Positions 14,195 through 21,268 of a stretch of 21,321 bases of DNA are shown here, piece by piece. The DNA comes from Zymogenus sp964542895. Its GTDB lineage: Bacteria; Desulfobacterota; Zymogenia; Zymogenales; Zymogenaceae. Each line of letters starts with the position of its first letter. The stretch's first letter is position 1. Below the pieces are notes generated by a model, which did not search any database, was not told the DNA's origin, and worked only from the letters and a program-made list of their open reading frames with translations. Location: assembly GCA_964542895.1 (NCBI GenBank), contig CAZIWT010000056.1:1-21321 (forward strand), in the 5' to 3' direction. The translations under genes were made by a program, and so were the position numbers.

Positions 14195-14240
14195 CGTTAA
14201 AGGGCGAGGGGCCGTCTTCAACTCGATTGAAAAAGTTAAA

Positions 14241-14630
14241 ATGAAAAAAGTCGAGGGATGTGTCTTCTGCGAGATGCCGGAAGACAAAAAGATAATGAGC
14301 GACGACCTGGTCTTCGCCTGCCTGGACAGGTACTCGGTCTCCCCGGGACACACACTGATCGTAACCAACAGGCACGTGGCAAACTGGTTTGCGGCATCGA
14401 CTGAGGAACGAAGAGCGATCGACGACGCGATAATGATACTCAAGGAGAGGCTCGACAGAGAGCACAATCCCGATGGATACAACATCGGCGTAAACGTGGG
14501 CCGGGCCTCCGGCCAAACCATCGATCACCTCCACGTCCACTTGATCCCAAGGTACAGGGGCGACGTGGACGACCCGTGGGGCGGCGTCAGGGGAGTGATA
14601 CCGGGAAAAAGGCTCTACCCAAAAGATTGA
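14241..14630 (+). CDS. HIT family nucleotide-binding hydrolase
   Basis: 129 residues. The histidine triad HLHVH (H96, H98, H100) lies in GQTIDHLHVHLIPR, and the substrate loop is YSVSPGHTLIVTNRH (31-45). N-terminal CVFC (C7, C10) gives the zinc site found in many bacterial HIT proteins. It would hydrolyse dinucleotide polyphosphates, or nucleoside phosphoramidates as Hint proteins do. The C-terminus GGVRGVIPGKRLYP is typical of the longer bacterial HIT branch. It is probably co-transcribed with yjbQ 46 nt upstream, although its ribosome site is poor (an A-rich stretch only). Confidence 0.94.
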   Translation: MKKVEGCVFCEMPEDKKIMSDDLVFACLDRYSVSPGHTLIVTNRHVANWFAASTEERRAIDDAIMILKERLDREHNPDGYNIGVNVGRASGQTIDHLHVHLIPRYRGDVDDPWGGVRGVIPGKRLYPKD

Positions 14631-14811
14631 GGCTTAAAAGCTCTTTATTCAGATAATTCGATTCAGATGGGCTTAGTCTTGATCGACAGATAAAAAAGGA
14701 GTGGCTATCTACAATCACTTCAATCCACCAGCTGCATCCCGATAATAACTGCTCCCGTCAATCTTGTCCATAAACTACACCTGAAATATAGTTCCCTTCC
14801 TATTTATCAAA

Positions 14812-15681
14812 TTAGTATTGAATCTCAAAGCCGTCTATTGGTAAGAGATCGATATCGAGCACATCGACCTTAAGAAGATCACCTGAGACAGTGATGGTAC
14901 AGAAGTGGTGTTTTAAAAGATATTTTTCACTGTAATCGCTCGCCTTCCTTTGGGCGTAGAGGGGAGCGCCGCCGCCGCCCGTCGTCACGAAATAGATGTC
15001 GTTGTATTTCAGCCTCTCGTAGGCGTGGATGTGCCCGGCGAAGACGACCTTGACGCCGTGCTCCTCGAAAATGGGAAGGAGGATCGCCCTCCACCCCTTT
15101 TCGTCGGTCTTGTGTCCCCCCGCCTCGCTGGTGAAGATCGGGTGGTGAAAAACCGGCACGATAAACTTCGTCCCCTTAGGGACATTTTCAAGGTCCGACA
15201 GGAGCCAGAGGCGCTGCTCGGAGCCCTCGCCGATTTTGCTTCCGCTGTCGAGAACTATAAAATGTATCCCGTTTGTATCTACCGAGTACCACGACAGACC
15301 CCCCGGAACGCCGGCGTTCTCGAGAAATGTCTTCAGGCTCCCGTCGTGGTTTCCCCTGACAGGGTAGAATTCCGACTCGCTCCTTATCCTTAACACTATC
15401 TCGTTGTACCTCCTCCATTGAGAGACGCTCGAGGATCTGGTGACGAGGTCCCCGGTGTTGAAGACCGCGGCCGGTCTCATCGTCATAAACGCACCCACCA
15501 GCTTCTCGTGGAGGGCGTGGCCGTGCCGGCTGTCCCCGTAGATTACGACAGGGCCCTTGTCGGCGTCTTCGGCGGCAAGGGATATCCAGGATAGGACAAG
15601 GAAAAAGGCAAGAATCGCCGCAAACTGCCATCTCCTTTCCCGATACCGGGGGCGGTTCTCTTCGACCAAATTTTTATCCAT
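14812..15681 (-). CDS. Membrane-anchored calcineurin-like metallophosphoesterase
   Basis: 289 residues. A basic N-terminus (RPRYRERR) precedes a hydrophobic signal anchor at about 19-37, so the enzyme faces the periplasm. Metal-binding blocks of the calcineurin-like/purple-acid-phosphatase group are all present: GDSRHG (49-54), FNTGDLV (74-80), GNHD (110-113), VFHHPIF (177-183) and GHIHAYER (216-223). It should hydrolyse phosphate esters with a dinuclear metal centre; substrate unknown. Only a close AGGA precedes the ATG, so the start is not strongly supported. A TTGCAA-N16-TAGAAT promoter lies 35-62 nt upstream. It is convergent with the HIT gene; the 181 nt between them hold nothing recognisable. 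Confidence 0.92.
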   Translation of the reverse strand: MDKNLVEENRPRYRERRWQFAAILAFFLVLSWISLAAEDADKGPVVIYGDSRHGHALHEKLVGAFMTMRPAAVFNTGDLVTRSSSVSQWRRYNEIVLRIRSESEFYPVRGNHDGSLKTFLENAGVPGGLSWYSVDTNGIHFIVLDSGSKIGEGSEQRLWLLSDLENVPKGTKFIVPVFHHPIFTSEAGGHKTDEKGWRAILLPIFEEHGVKVVFAGHIHAYERLKYNDIYFVTTGGGGAPLYAQRKASDYSEKYLLKHHFCTITVSGDLLKVDVLDIDLLPIDGFEIQY

Positions 15682-15715
15682 TCCTGAAGGCCCATTATAA
15701 ATATCACCGTTAACT

Positions 15716-15743
15716 ATTCTAACTGTTCCTCTTGGATTTGCAA
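15716..15743 (-). promoter_or_regulatory. Promoter of the membrane-anchored metallophosphoesterase
   Basis: Minus strand: TTGCAA (15738-15743), 16 bp, TAGAAT (15716-15721), about 35 nt before the ATG at 15681. Confidence 0.55.
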
Positions 15744-15800
15744 GGGATTTTAAGGGGACGGCATTAATAGAAAAAAAGGTAGGTACACACCCTCCATAAG

Positions 15801-15831
15801 AAAGCCCCCTTCCATCGCGGAAAGGGGGCTT
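15801..15831 (-). terminator. Rho-independent terminator after the acyl-CoA dehydrogenase gene
   Basis: AAGCCCCCTTCC pairs with GGAAAGGGGGCTT (one bulged A) around a short ATCGC loop; on the minus strand the stem is followed by TTTCTT. It lies 66 nt past the stop at 15897 and before the promoter of the next gene. Confidence 0.8.
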
Positions 15832-15896
15832 ATTGCCTTCTTAAGATATTTTCGTAGGATTGAAACCTCTCCTCCAGGCTTCCCCAGTGGATATTG

Positions 15897-17048
15897 TTAA
15901 AGCCCCATCAGCCTCGAGATGATCAGCTTCATGATCTCGGTCGTGCCGGCGTAGATGGTATGTATCCTGACATCCCGAAAGAGGCGGGCGATCAGGTACT
16001 CCTCCATGTAGCCGTACCCGCCGTGGAGCTGGAGTCCATCCTGGACTATGCGGTTTGCCATCTCGCAGACCCAGTATTTGGCCATTGAGACCTGTTTCAC
16101 TGCGTCCTTCCCCTCCATATGATCCATCGTCAGCTTTTCGAGGAACGTCCTTCCCAGCTCTATATCGGTCGCCATCTCGGCGAGCTTAAACGAGTTGTGC
16201 TGGAAGCGGGAGATCGGCCTCCCGAAGGCCTCGCGGCTCTTGCAGTATTCAACGGTTACCTTCATCGCCTCTTCCGCCAGCACCTGGGACCCCCACGAGG
16301 CAATGAGCCGCTCCTGCTGGAGCTTTTCCATCAGGTATCTAAATCCCGCTCCCTCTTCGCCCAGGAGGTTTTCCGCCGGGACGAGGCAGTCCTCGAAGAA
16401 CATCTCGGCGGTGTCCTGGCTCTTCATGCCGATCTTGTCGAACTTCTGACCCTTGTTGAAGCCGGGGGTGCCTTCTTCAACCACAAAAAGGCTGATCCCT
16501 GCATAGGCGGGTTCCGCCTTCGGGTCGGTCTTTGCGGCGACGATGCAGAGGTCGCAGTTAATACCGTTGGATATGAAGGTCTTCTGACCGTTTATGAGAT
16601 AGCCCCCGTCTTTTTTGACGGCGGTGGATTTTATCGCGGCAAGGTCGGAGCCGGTGTTCGGCTCGGTCATCGCCACGGCGCTGATTATGTCACCGCTGGC
16701 GCAGCCGGGGAGCCACTTCTTCTTCTGCTCTTCGTTTCCATAAGAATAAAGATATGGAACCACCACATCGCTGTGAAGAGATACGGCAAATCCCGATTGT
16801 TTTGTCTTGGCAATCTCCTCCAGGGTTATAACCGAGTACTCGAAGCCGACTCCGACGCCGCCGTACTCCTCCGGGAGCCAGGAGCAGAGAAAGCCCTGCG
16901 CCCCGAAGTCCTTCCAGGCCTGTTTCGGGACGATCCCCTTCTCCTCCCACTCATCGGCGTAGGGAGTTACGTTATCGGCGAAATACTTGGCCAACGCATC
17001 CCTGAATATCCGATGCTCTTCCGTGTAAATCTTTTCCAACAATGACAT
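15897..17048 (-). CDS. Acyl-CoA dehydrogenase, long-chain/isovaleryl catalytic type
   Basis: 383 residues, typical of the family; GGAGG lies seven bases before the ATG. It catalyses FAD-dependent alpha,beta-desaturation of an acyl-CoA, passing electrons to electron-transfer flavoprotein. Blocks visible: AMTEPNTGSDLAAIK (126-140) for FAD and substrate, TFISNG (157-162), SREAFGRPISRFQ, LQLHGGYGYMEEY and YAGTTEIMKLIISR (366-379). The glutamate of the YEGT motif, the base in short/medium-chain enzymes, is Ala here (A367). Instead QQERL supplies E246 at the position used by long-chain and isovaleryl-CoA dehydrogenases, so the enzyme should be active and belong to that branch. Chain length is not predictable. 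It ends with its own terminator. The 290 nt upstream contain only a short inverted repeat. Confidence 0.95.
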   Translation of the reverse strand: MSLLEKIYTEEHRIFRDALAKYFADNVTPYADEWEEKGIVPKQAWKDFGAQGFLCSWLPEEYGGVGVGFEYSVITLEEIAKTKQSGFAVSLHSDVVVPYLYSYGNEEQKKKWLPGCASGDIISAVAMTEPNTGSDLAAIKSTAVKKDGGYLINGQKTFISNGINCDLCIVAAKTDPKAEPAYAGISLFVVEEGTPGFNKGQKFDKIGMKSQDTAEMFFEDCLVPAENLLGEEGAGFRYLMEKLQQERLIASWGSQVLAEEAMKVTVEYCKSREAFGRPISRFQHNSFKLAEMATDIELGRTFLEKLTMDHMEGKDAVKQVSMAKYWVCEMANRIVQDGLQLHGGYGYMEEYLIARLFRDVRIHTIYAGTTEIMKLIISRLMGL

Positions 17049-17338
17049 TTCTTACCTCCTAAGTTACAGAACGTGTGGATTCCACATAAATTTTCTTAAA
17101 ACATTAACTTCTAAACCGGGCCGTAAGATAAAATCAGATAACAGGTAGATTCCCCATCCTGTTTTCGCTCAAGACCCTCTCCTAATTCTTCTTCTATGTA
17201 TACCAAAATACTTATGACTCTTTATTACGATAAAAATGCCTTGCAATCAATCCCGGCCTAAAAACCACCAATAACCAGTTGCACTATTATTGAAAATCTT
17301 GAGCGTTTCCTTCAATTTGCTCCCCCAACCCCCCCAGA
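17049..17338. other. Intergenic region upstream of the acyl-CoA dehydrogenase gene
   Basis: 290 nt with no gene. It contains the ribosome site of the dehydrogenase gene, a 13-bp inverted repeat TGTGGA-T-TCCACA (17074-17086) about 26 nt before the start codon, and otherwise AT-rich sequence with no convincing promoter. Confidence 0.6.
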
Positions 17339-17986
17339 CTATTTCCCCGTTTTTGCGAAGAGACGGACGTCGTAGCTTTTCCAGCGGAAGGGTGTGATGA
17401 ACCTCAGCTTTTTCTCCTCCAGGTAGTTTTTTACGTAGTGAATCCCGGCATCCCCCGATTCTGTATCGAGGAGCGCGAAGCTCGGCCTCGGGTCGCTCGC
17501 CTGGGGCTCCCCCACAGATCCCGGGTTTATTATCGTAGTGTTTTCACGCCTCAATATCATGGGGATATGCGTGTGCCCCAATATAATGTAGTCGTACCCG
17601 AGGGTATCGAAGGCGGAAAGATCGCCGTACTCCGGGTAGATATACTCGTTTTTCGCATTCCACGGGCTTCCGTGCGCCATAAGAATCTTTTTCCCATCGA
17701 GGCTAAGCTCCATGGAATAGGGCGCCTCCTTTATCCTCTCGACAAGACCTCTGGTCGTCTCGTCTTTTCCGAAGTTGTCGAAGTAGAGGACCGCCATATC
17801 CTCGTGGTTTCCCTTTATATAAACTATCTCGTTTTCGTCGATTATATCAAAGACCTTTTTCAGATCGACCGCCCTCCCGGCGATATCTCCCGCGAGGAGG
17901 ATCATGTCGGTCTCCGGCATCTCGTCGATCGTGGCCCTGAGCGCCCTGTCGTTTCCATGAATATCGGATATTATTCCAATCAGCAT
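17339..17986 (-). CDS. YfcE/MJ0936-type metallophosphodiesterase
   Basis: 215 residues, cytoplasmic. All metal-binding motifs of the small MJ0936/YfcE phosphodiesterases are present: SDIHGN (7-12), AGD (32-34), KGNHE (58-62), AHGSP (104-108), GHTH (137-140) and the family signature NPGSVG (154-159). It hydrolyses phosphodiesters; physiological substrates of the family are poorly known. The gene sits between the SDR and acyl-CoA dehydrogenase genes but is separated from the SDR by a terminator and lies 290 nt upstream of the dehydrogenase, so it is probably not part of lipid metabolism. The bases before the ATG show no ribosome-binding site and are AT-rich (TATACT just upstream), so a leaderless or very short-leader transcript is possible. 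Confidence 0.93.
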   Translation of the reverse strand: MLIGIISDIHGNDRALRATIDEMPETDMILLAGDIAGRAVDLKKVFDIIDENEIVYIKGNHEDMAVLYFDNFGKDETTRGLVERIKEAPYSMELSLDGKKILMAHGSPWNAKNEYIYPEYGDLSAFDTLGYDYIILGHTHIPMILRRENTTIINPGSVGEPQASDPRPSFALLDTESGDAGIHYVKNYLEEKKLRFITPFRWKSYDVRLFAKTGK

Positions 17987-18010
17987 ATCAGTATAAAGTA
18001 TAAAATATAA

Positions 18011-18046
18011 TAAAAAGTCCCGGGGCGAAGGATAACCCTCCGCCCC
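18011..18046 (-). terminator. Rho-independent terminator after the SDR gene
   Basis: On the minus strand a 10-bp GC-rich stem (GGGGCGGAGG with CCTTCGCCCC, one G-T pair) closes a five-base loop, followed by GGGAC and five T residues. It lies about 35 nt after the SDR stop and just before the YfcE-type gene. Confidence 0.8.
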
Positions 18047-18081
18047 TAAGACCCAAATAGAGACAGTCGTTACTTGCGTCC

Positions 18082-18993
18082 TTATTTTGAAAGAACGGGC
18101 ATCATGTACGCGAAGGTATCCTGAACGCTCTGCGTCTCCTTCGCCTTGGACATGTCTGTGATCTTGCCCCAGTTGTCCATTATCTCTTCCGCCTTGATCT
18201 CTTTCTTGCCGTCCCCAATGATGGTTCCCTCACCGATCATTATCGCTGTCCTGCTGTACCAGCCGATACCGGCGTTAAAGACGTAACCGGAATCCTTGTT
18301 CTCCTCGGATGACAGGTAAACAACCAGAGGCGTGATGAACTCCGGCTTCAACTTCTCGAAGAACTCCGGGGGCATTACGTCTTCAGTCAGCCTTGACGCC
18401 GCCACCGGCGCGATGGTATTTACTAAGACGTTATACTTGGCCCCCTCGAGCTTGAGCGTATTCATAAGCCCTACAAGACCCATCTTTGCCGCCGAGTAGT
18501 TCGACTGACCGAAGTTGCCGTAAAGGCCGGCGCCCGATGTGGTAAAGATAATACGGCCGAAGTTATTCTCCCTCATGAGGGCGTAGGCGGGGCGGGTTAC
18601 ACAATAGGCACCCCTTAAATGTACCGCCATGACGGCGTCCCACATGCCCTCTTCCATCTTCAGGAAGCTCTTGTCCCTCAAGATTCCGGCGTTGTTGATT
18701 ACGATATCGACCTTGCCGAAGTTGTCCACGGCGGTCTTGACGATATTCTCACCGCCGTCAATCGTTGCAACGTTATCGTAGTTAGGGGCCGCCTCTCCGC
18801 CGGCCGCCTTGATCTCGTCCACCACGGCGTCCGCCGCCGACTTGCTCCCGCCGGTGCCGTCCCTGGCGCCGCCGAGGTCGTTGACTACAACCTTACATCC
18901 CCTCTTTGCCAGGTCCAGGGCATAGGTCTTTCCCAGACCCGCGCCTGCGCCCGTTACGATCGCCACTCTTCCATCAAACTTGATTTCTGCCAT
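18082..18993 (-). CDS. SDR 3-hydroxyacyl-CoA dehydrogenase, MFE-2/HSD17B4-like
   Basis: 303 residues from the ATG at 18991-18993, chosen because GGAG then sits at normal spacing; an ATG two codons earlier would touch the ribosome site. The Rossmann motif TGAGAGLG (14-21) binds the cofactor, and NDLGGARDGTG (38-48) is the signature of peroxisomal multifunctional-enzyme-type dehydrogenases and favours NAD+. NNAG is at 100-103 and the catalytic residues are S153, Y166 and K170 (SNYSAAK). About 50 residues extend beyond the common SDR length, as in this subgroup. It should oxidise a 3-hydroxyacyl-CoA, usually the R isomer made by MaoC hydratases, which fits the MaoC genes upstream. A 484-nt gap separates them, and a terminator follows it. 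Confidence 0.92.
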   Translation of the reverse strand: MAEIKFDGRVAIVTGAGAGLGKTYALDLAKRGCKVVVNDLGGARDGTGGSKSAADAVVDEIKAAGGEAAPNYDNVATIDGGENIVKTAVDNFGKVDIVINNAGILRDKSFLKMEEGMWDAVMAVHLRGAYCVTRPAYALMRENNFGRIIFTTSGAGLYGNFGQSNYSAAKMGLVGLMNTLKLEGAKYNVLVNTIAPVAASRLTEDVMPPEFFEKLKPEFITPLVVYLSSEENKDSGYVFNAGIGWYSRTAIMIGEGTIIGDGKKEIKAEEIMDNWGKITDMSKAKETQSVQDTFAYMMPVLSK

Positions 18994-19477
18994 TTTCATC
19001 TCCTGAAATGAGTTGTAATATATTTGCTTTCAAAACTTCTTTCTTTGCCATCTTTCCACAATCTGGACTTAAAAACAGTCCCATCCTTCCAAGGCGGGTC
19101 CCGATATCGATCTCAGGCCCCTTTCGTTTGGATCCGCTCGCCCAACTACGGGAGCTACAGGGAGAGGATATTACATAATCCAAGCCCGGTCAATATCAAT
19201 AAAAATATCAATCAATCAACACGATCAATCAATCCCCCCGCGCCCTGGATGACCGATGGTCCAACCGGGTCTTAAGGCCGACCGGCAACGGCCGTCGAGG
19301 GCCTCGTTCGATTTACTTCTCAAACCCCCAATCCAAGCGCCTCCGTCAACGGCGATATCACGATATCAATATCACGGCAGCCGGCCCTCATCAAACAGCC
19401 CTATCAAACATTTTTGGGCCCCCCCACTAATCCATCGAACCCCCGCCCCGTTGGGTGATCAACCAATTCCCAGTACC
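18994..19477. other. 484-nt gene-free gap with ATCA-rich repeats
   Basis: No coding frame here shows family similarity or a proper ribosome site. Low-complexity ATCA-rich runs occur at 19190-19234 (repeated ATCAATCA), 19354-19377 (GATATCAC-GATATCA-ATATCAC) and as two ATCAAACA copies at 19390-19397 and 19403-19410. A weak minus-strand promoter-like pair (TTGACC, 17 bp, TATCCT) lies about 19169-19197. A stem-loop, CCCAGTA/TACTGGG (19469-19489), straddles the MaoC stop codon but has no T-run. Confidence 0.6.
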
Positions 19478-19939
19478 TTATTTACTGGGCAGTGCGGCCT
19501 TGAACGTCCCGGTGATCTTCACCTCGCCATTAGCGTCCGCGGTCTGGATCTCGCACTCGATAACTTTATCGCCGTTCTCCTCCGCCTTGTTTACGACTTT
19601 TCCAGTTACCGTTACAGTGGCCCTTGCCGTGGTGTTTTCCATGTCGTTTACGTCGGCAGGCATCGTCATCCCGGCGAACCTGACCTTGAAGGATTTCAGG
19701 TACTTCTGGGGAATCCAGTTCGTTATCGCCCGGCCGGTAATTCCCATGACGAGCATCCCGTGGGAGATAACCGACGGCATACCGAAGAGCTTCACGAAGG
19801 TCTCGTCGTGATGGAGGGGATTGAAGTCCCCCGAGGCGCCCGCGTAGCGCACGAAGTGTGTTCTGGTTAAGGGGTCCGAGGTAAAAGAAGGCATCTCGTC
19901 CCCGACGTTGACATCATCATAATAAATTTCTTTTGCCAT
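19478..19939 (-). CDS. MaoC-like (R)-specific enoyl-CoA hydratase, catalytic subunit
   Basis: 153 residues, one hot-dog fold domain. The hydratase signature YAGASGDFNPLHHD (32-45) contains the catalytic Asp and His (D38, H43, with N40). ISHGMLVMG (58-66) is the conserved substrate-helix block. It adds water to a trans-2-enoyl-CoA to give an (R)-3-hydroxyacyl-CoA. The gene lies 9 nt after the FAS1-like gene, and its TAGGAGG ribosome site contains that gene's stop codon, so the two are translated as a pair. This matches HadA/HadB-type heterodimers where only one partner carries the active site. Substrate length is unknown. Confidence 0.93.
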   Translation of the reverse strand: MAKEIYYDDVNVGDEMPSFTSDPLTRTHFVRYAGASGDFNPLHHDETFVKLFGMPSVISHGMLVMGITGRAITNWIPQKYLKSFKVRFAGMTMPADVNDMENTTARATVTVTGKVVNKAEENGDKVIECEIQTADANGEVKITGTFKAALPSK

Positions 19940-19948
19940 TTTTTCCTC

Positions 19949-20422
19949 CTACCTCTCGACCAGTGTTGAGCGACTCTTGATAACCACTTCACCCTTTTGG
20001 TTTTTCATCTCCGTTTCGAGCACGGTAAACTCCATGAACTTCCCGGGCTTGTTCTTCTTCTCCTTCTCGTAGATATCCGTTACCTTGGTCTGGCACGTGA
20101 TTACGTCCCCGGGGTGAACCGGCTTGAAGTACTCGTACTCCTCCTCGCCGTGAAGCAGCCTTCCCAGATTGATCCCCAGCGCCGTTATCATCGGCATAAG
20201 TCCGCCGCCGCCCCACAGGGCAAAGCAGGTCTGGAAGGTGGGGGGTGGTATGATGTCGTCGTAGCCCGCATCCTTTGCGGCCTTCTGATCTGCATAAACC
20301 TGGTCCACCTGCTCCTTGCTTTCCTTCTGCGAGATCGCCATGGCGAACTCGGCGACCTTTCCCTTTTCCACCTCGTAGGTGAATGCGGGAAATTCCATTC
20401 CCAGTTTAGATTTGTCTGCCAT
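19949..20422 (-). CDS. FAS1-like / MaoC N-terminal type dehydratase subunit, non-catalytic partner
   Basis: 157 residues. The layout (SKLGMEFPAFTYEVEKGKVAEFAMAI, then DDIIPPPTFQTCFALWGGGG, LLHGEEEYEYFKPVHPGDVITCQTKVTDIYEKE, ending VVIKSRSTLVER) is that of the MaoC_dehydrat_N/FAS1-like dehydratase domain. It lacks the GDxNPxH catalytic signature, so it probably forms a heterodimer with the MaoC subunit encoded next and shapes the acyl-binding tunnel, as HadA does with HadB. GGAGG precedes the ATG at good spacing. It is 50 nt downstream of the TetR gene on the same strand, probably in one operon. Confidence 0.9.
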   Translation of the reverse strand: MADKSKLGMEFPAFTYEVEKGKVAEFAMAISQKESKEQVDQVYADQKAAKDAGYDDIIPPPTFQTCFALWGGGGLMPMITALGINLGRLLHGEEEYEYFKPVHPGDVITCQTKVTDIYEKEKKNKPGKFMEFTVLETEMKNQKGEVVIKSRSTLVER

Positions 20423-20472
20423 AAAAGCCTCCTCTGATAAGTAATATTTAGTGAGTTATATTATCTTACATT

Positions 20473-21189
20473 TTAATCATCACCGTCGTCAAAACCGGTC
20501 ATTATTCCGTTCATGTTCACCTTAAAGGTCTTCTCCTTTACAAAGAGACCGGTAAAGATAATCCTGCATATATCTTCAACGAGGTCCTCGATGGGAATCT
20601 CCCGCCCGAAGACGAGCCATGGTATGGAGATATGCTCGATGGTCCCCAATATCATATCTCTGGTAATGTGCGGGCTGACGTCGGGAGCGATCTCCCCGTC
20701 CTTTATTCCCTCGCGGACGATGGAGAGTATCAGGTCGGAGTAGAGCTTCAGGTTCTCGTAGGCCTTGCTCTTGAAATAATCTGGCCCCCTCCTTATCTCG
20801 AGGGTCACGATCTTCGTGTAGTTCCTGTGGGTCCTGAAGTAGTGGAGCTGGCACCAGATTATCTTTCTCAGCTTGTTGGTGGCCCCTTTTATTCCCTGGA
20901 GGTGATTCAGAACGAAGTCGGCATATTCGATGGTATTCTGTTCGGGAACCGCGTAAAGGAGGTCCTTCTTGTTTTCAAAATACTCGTAGATAGTCCCCTC
21001 CGCGACGCCCGCCTCTTTGGCTATTTCCGAGACGGTGGTCTCGAAGTACCCCTTTTCGGCAAAGATCATCTCCGCAGCGGCGAGGATCCTCTCTTTCTTG
21101 TCTCCCCCCTCTTTATTATTCTTGAGACCTTTCGCTATCTTTTTCAGATCTTTCTGAACATCGTTCATTTTCTTTGTCTTTTCGGCCAT
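20473..21189 (-). CDS. TetR family repressor, probably of acyl-CoA oxidation genes
   Basis: 238 residues. After a Lys-rich N-terminal extension (1-30), the TetR helix-turn-helix spans 31-80: ERILAAAEMIFAEKGYFETT, then VSEIAKEAGVAEGTIYEYFENKKDLL, with recognition helix about 62-71. The rest is an all-helical ligand domain resembling FadR-type TetR regulators, with RRGPDYFKSKAYENL and IPWLVFGREIPIEDLVEDICRIIFTGL near the dimer face. An acyl-CoA ligand is inferred from that resemblance and from the downstream MaoC genes. Its promoter and a 15-bp inverted repeat lie directly upstream, so autorepression is likely. The acidic tail (GFDDGDD) is unusual. No strong ribosome site precedes either M1 or M8. 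Confidence 0.92.
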   Translation of the reverse strand: MAEKTKKMNDVQKDLKKIAKGLKNNKEGGDKKERILAAAEMIFAEKGYFETTVSEIAKEAGVAEGTIYEYFENKKDLLYAVPEQNTIEYADFVLNHLQGIKGATNKLRKIIWCQLHYFRTHRNYTKIVTLEIRRGPDYFKSKAYENLKLYSDLILSIVREGIKDGEIAPDVSPHITRDMILGTIEHISIPWLVFGREIPIEDLVEDICRIIFTGLFVKEKTFKVNMNGIMTGFDDGDD

Positions 21190-21225
21190 TTACGAATCCA
21201 AACAGAGGCCCTTAAGTTACAATTT

Positions 21226-21240
21226 TTGAGCGTTGCTCAA
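21226..21240. promoter_or_regulatory. Putative TetR operator, 15-bp inverted repeat
   Basis: TTGAGC-GTT-GCTCAA has two perfect 6-bp arms. Read on the minus strand it begins at the last base of the -10 box and covers the transcript start region, 37-51 nt before the TetR ATG. Ideal for repression by the gene product. Confidence 0.7.
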
Positions 21241-21268
21241 TTATATTTTTATGATTTCTCTTTGTCAA
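21240..21268 (-). promoter_or_regulatory. Consensus sigma70 promoter of the tetR-maoC operon
   Basis: Minus strand TTGACA (21263-21268), exactly 17 bp, TATAAT (21240-21245). Both hexamers are perfect consensus, so without a repressor it would be very strong, consistent with the overlapping inverted repeat. Confidence 0.85.

Noticed and set aside
13730..14521. 263-codon minus-strand frame opposite yjbQ and the HIT gene
   Set aside because: It spans two well-identified genes on the other strand, and its translation is low-complexity with no recognisable family.
17166..17307. TTGAGCG half-sites upstream of the acyl-CoA dehydrogenase gene (17166-17172 and 17299-17305), matching one arm of the TetR operator
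   Set aside because: A 7-mer is expected two or three times by chance on both strands of a window this size, and neither copy has the second arm.
19190..19410. ATCA-rich repeats as a CRISPR array
   Set aside because: Units are short, irregular and unevenly spaced, with no repeat-spacer structure and no cas gene in the window.
19469..19489. Stem-loop CCCAGTA/TACTGGG across the maoC stop as a terminator
   Set aside because: The stem is only seven pairs and is not followed by a T-run on the minus strand.
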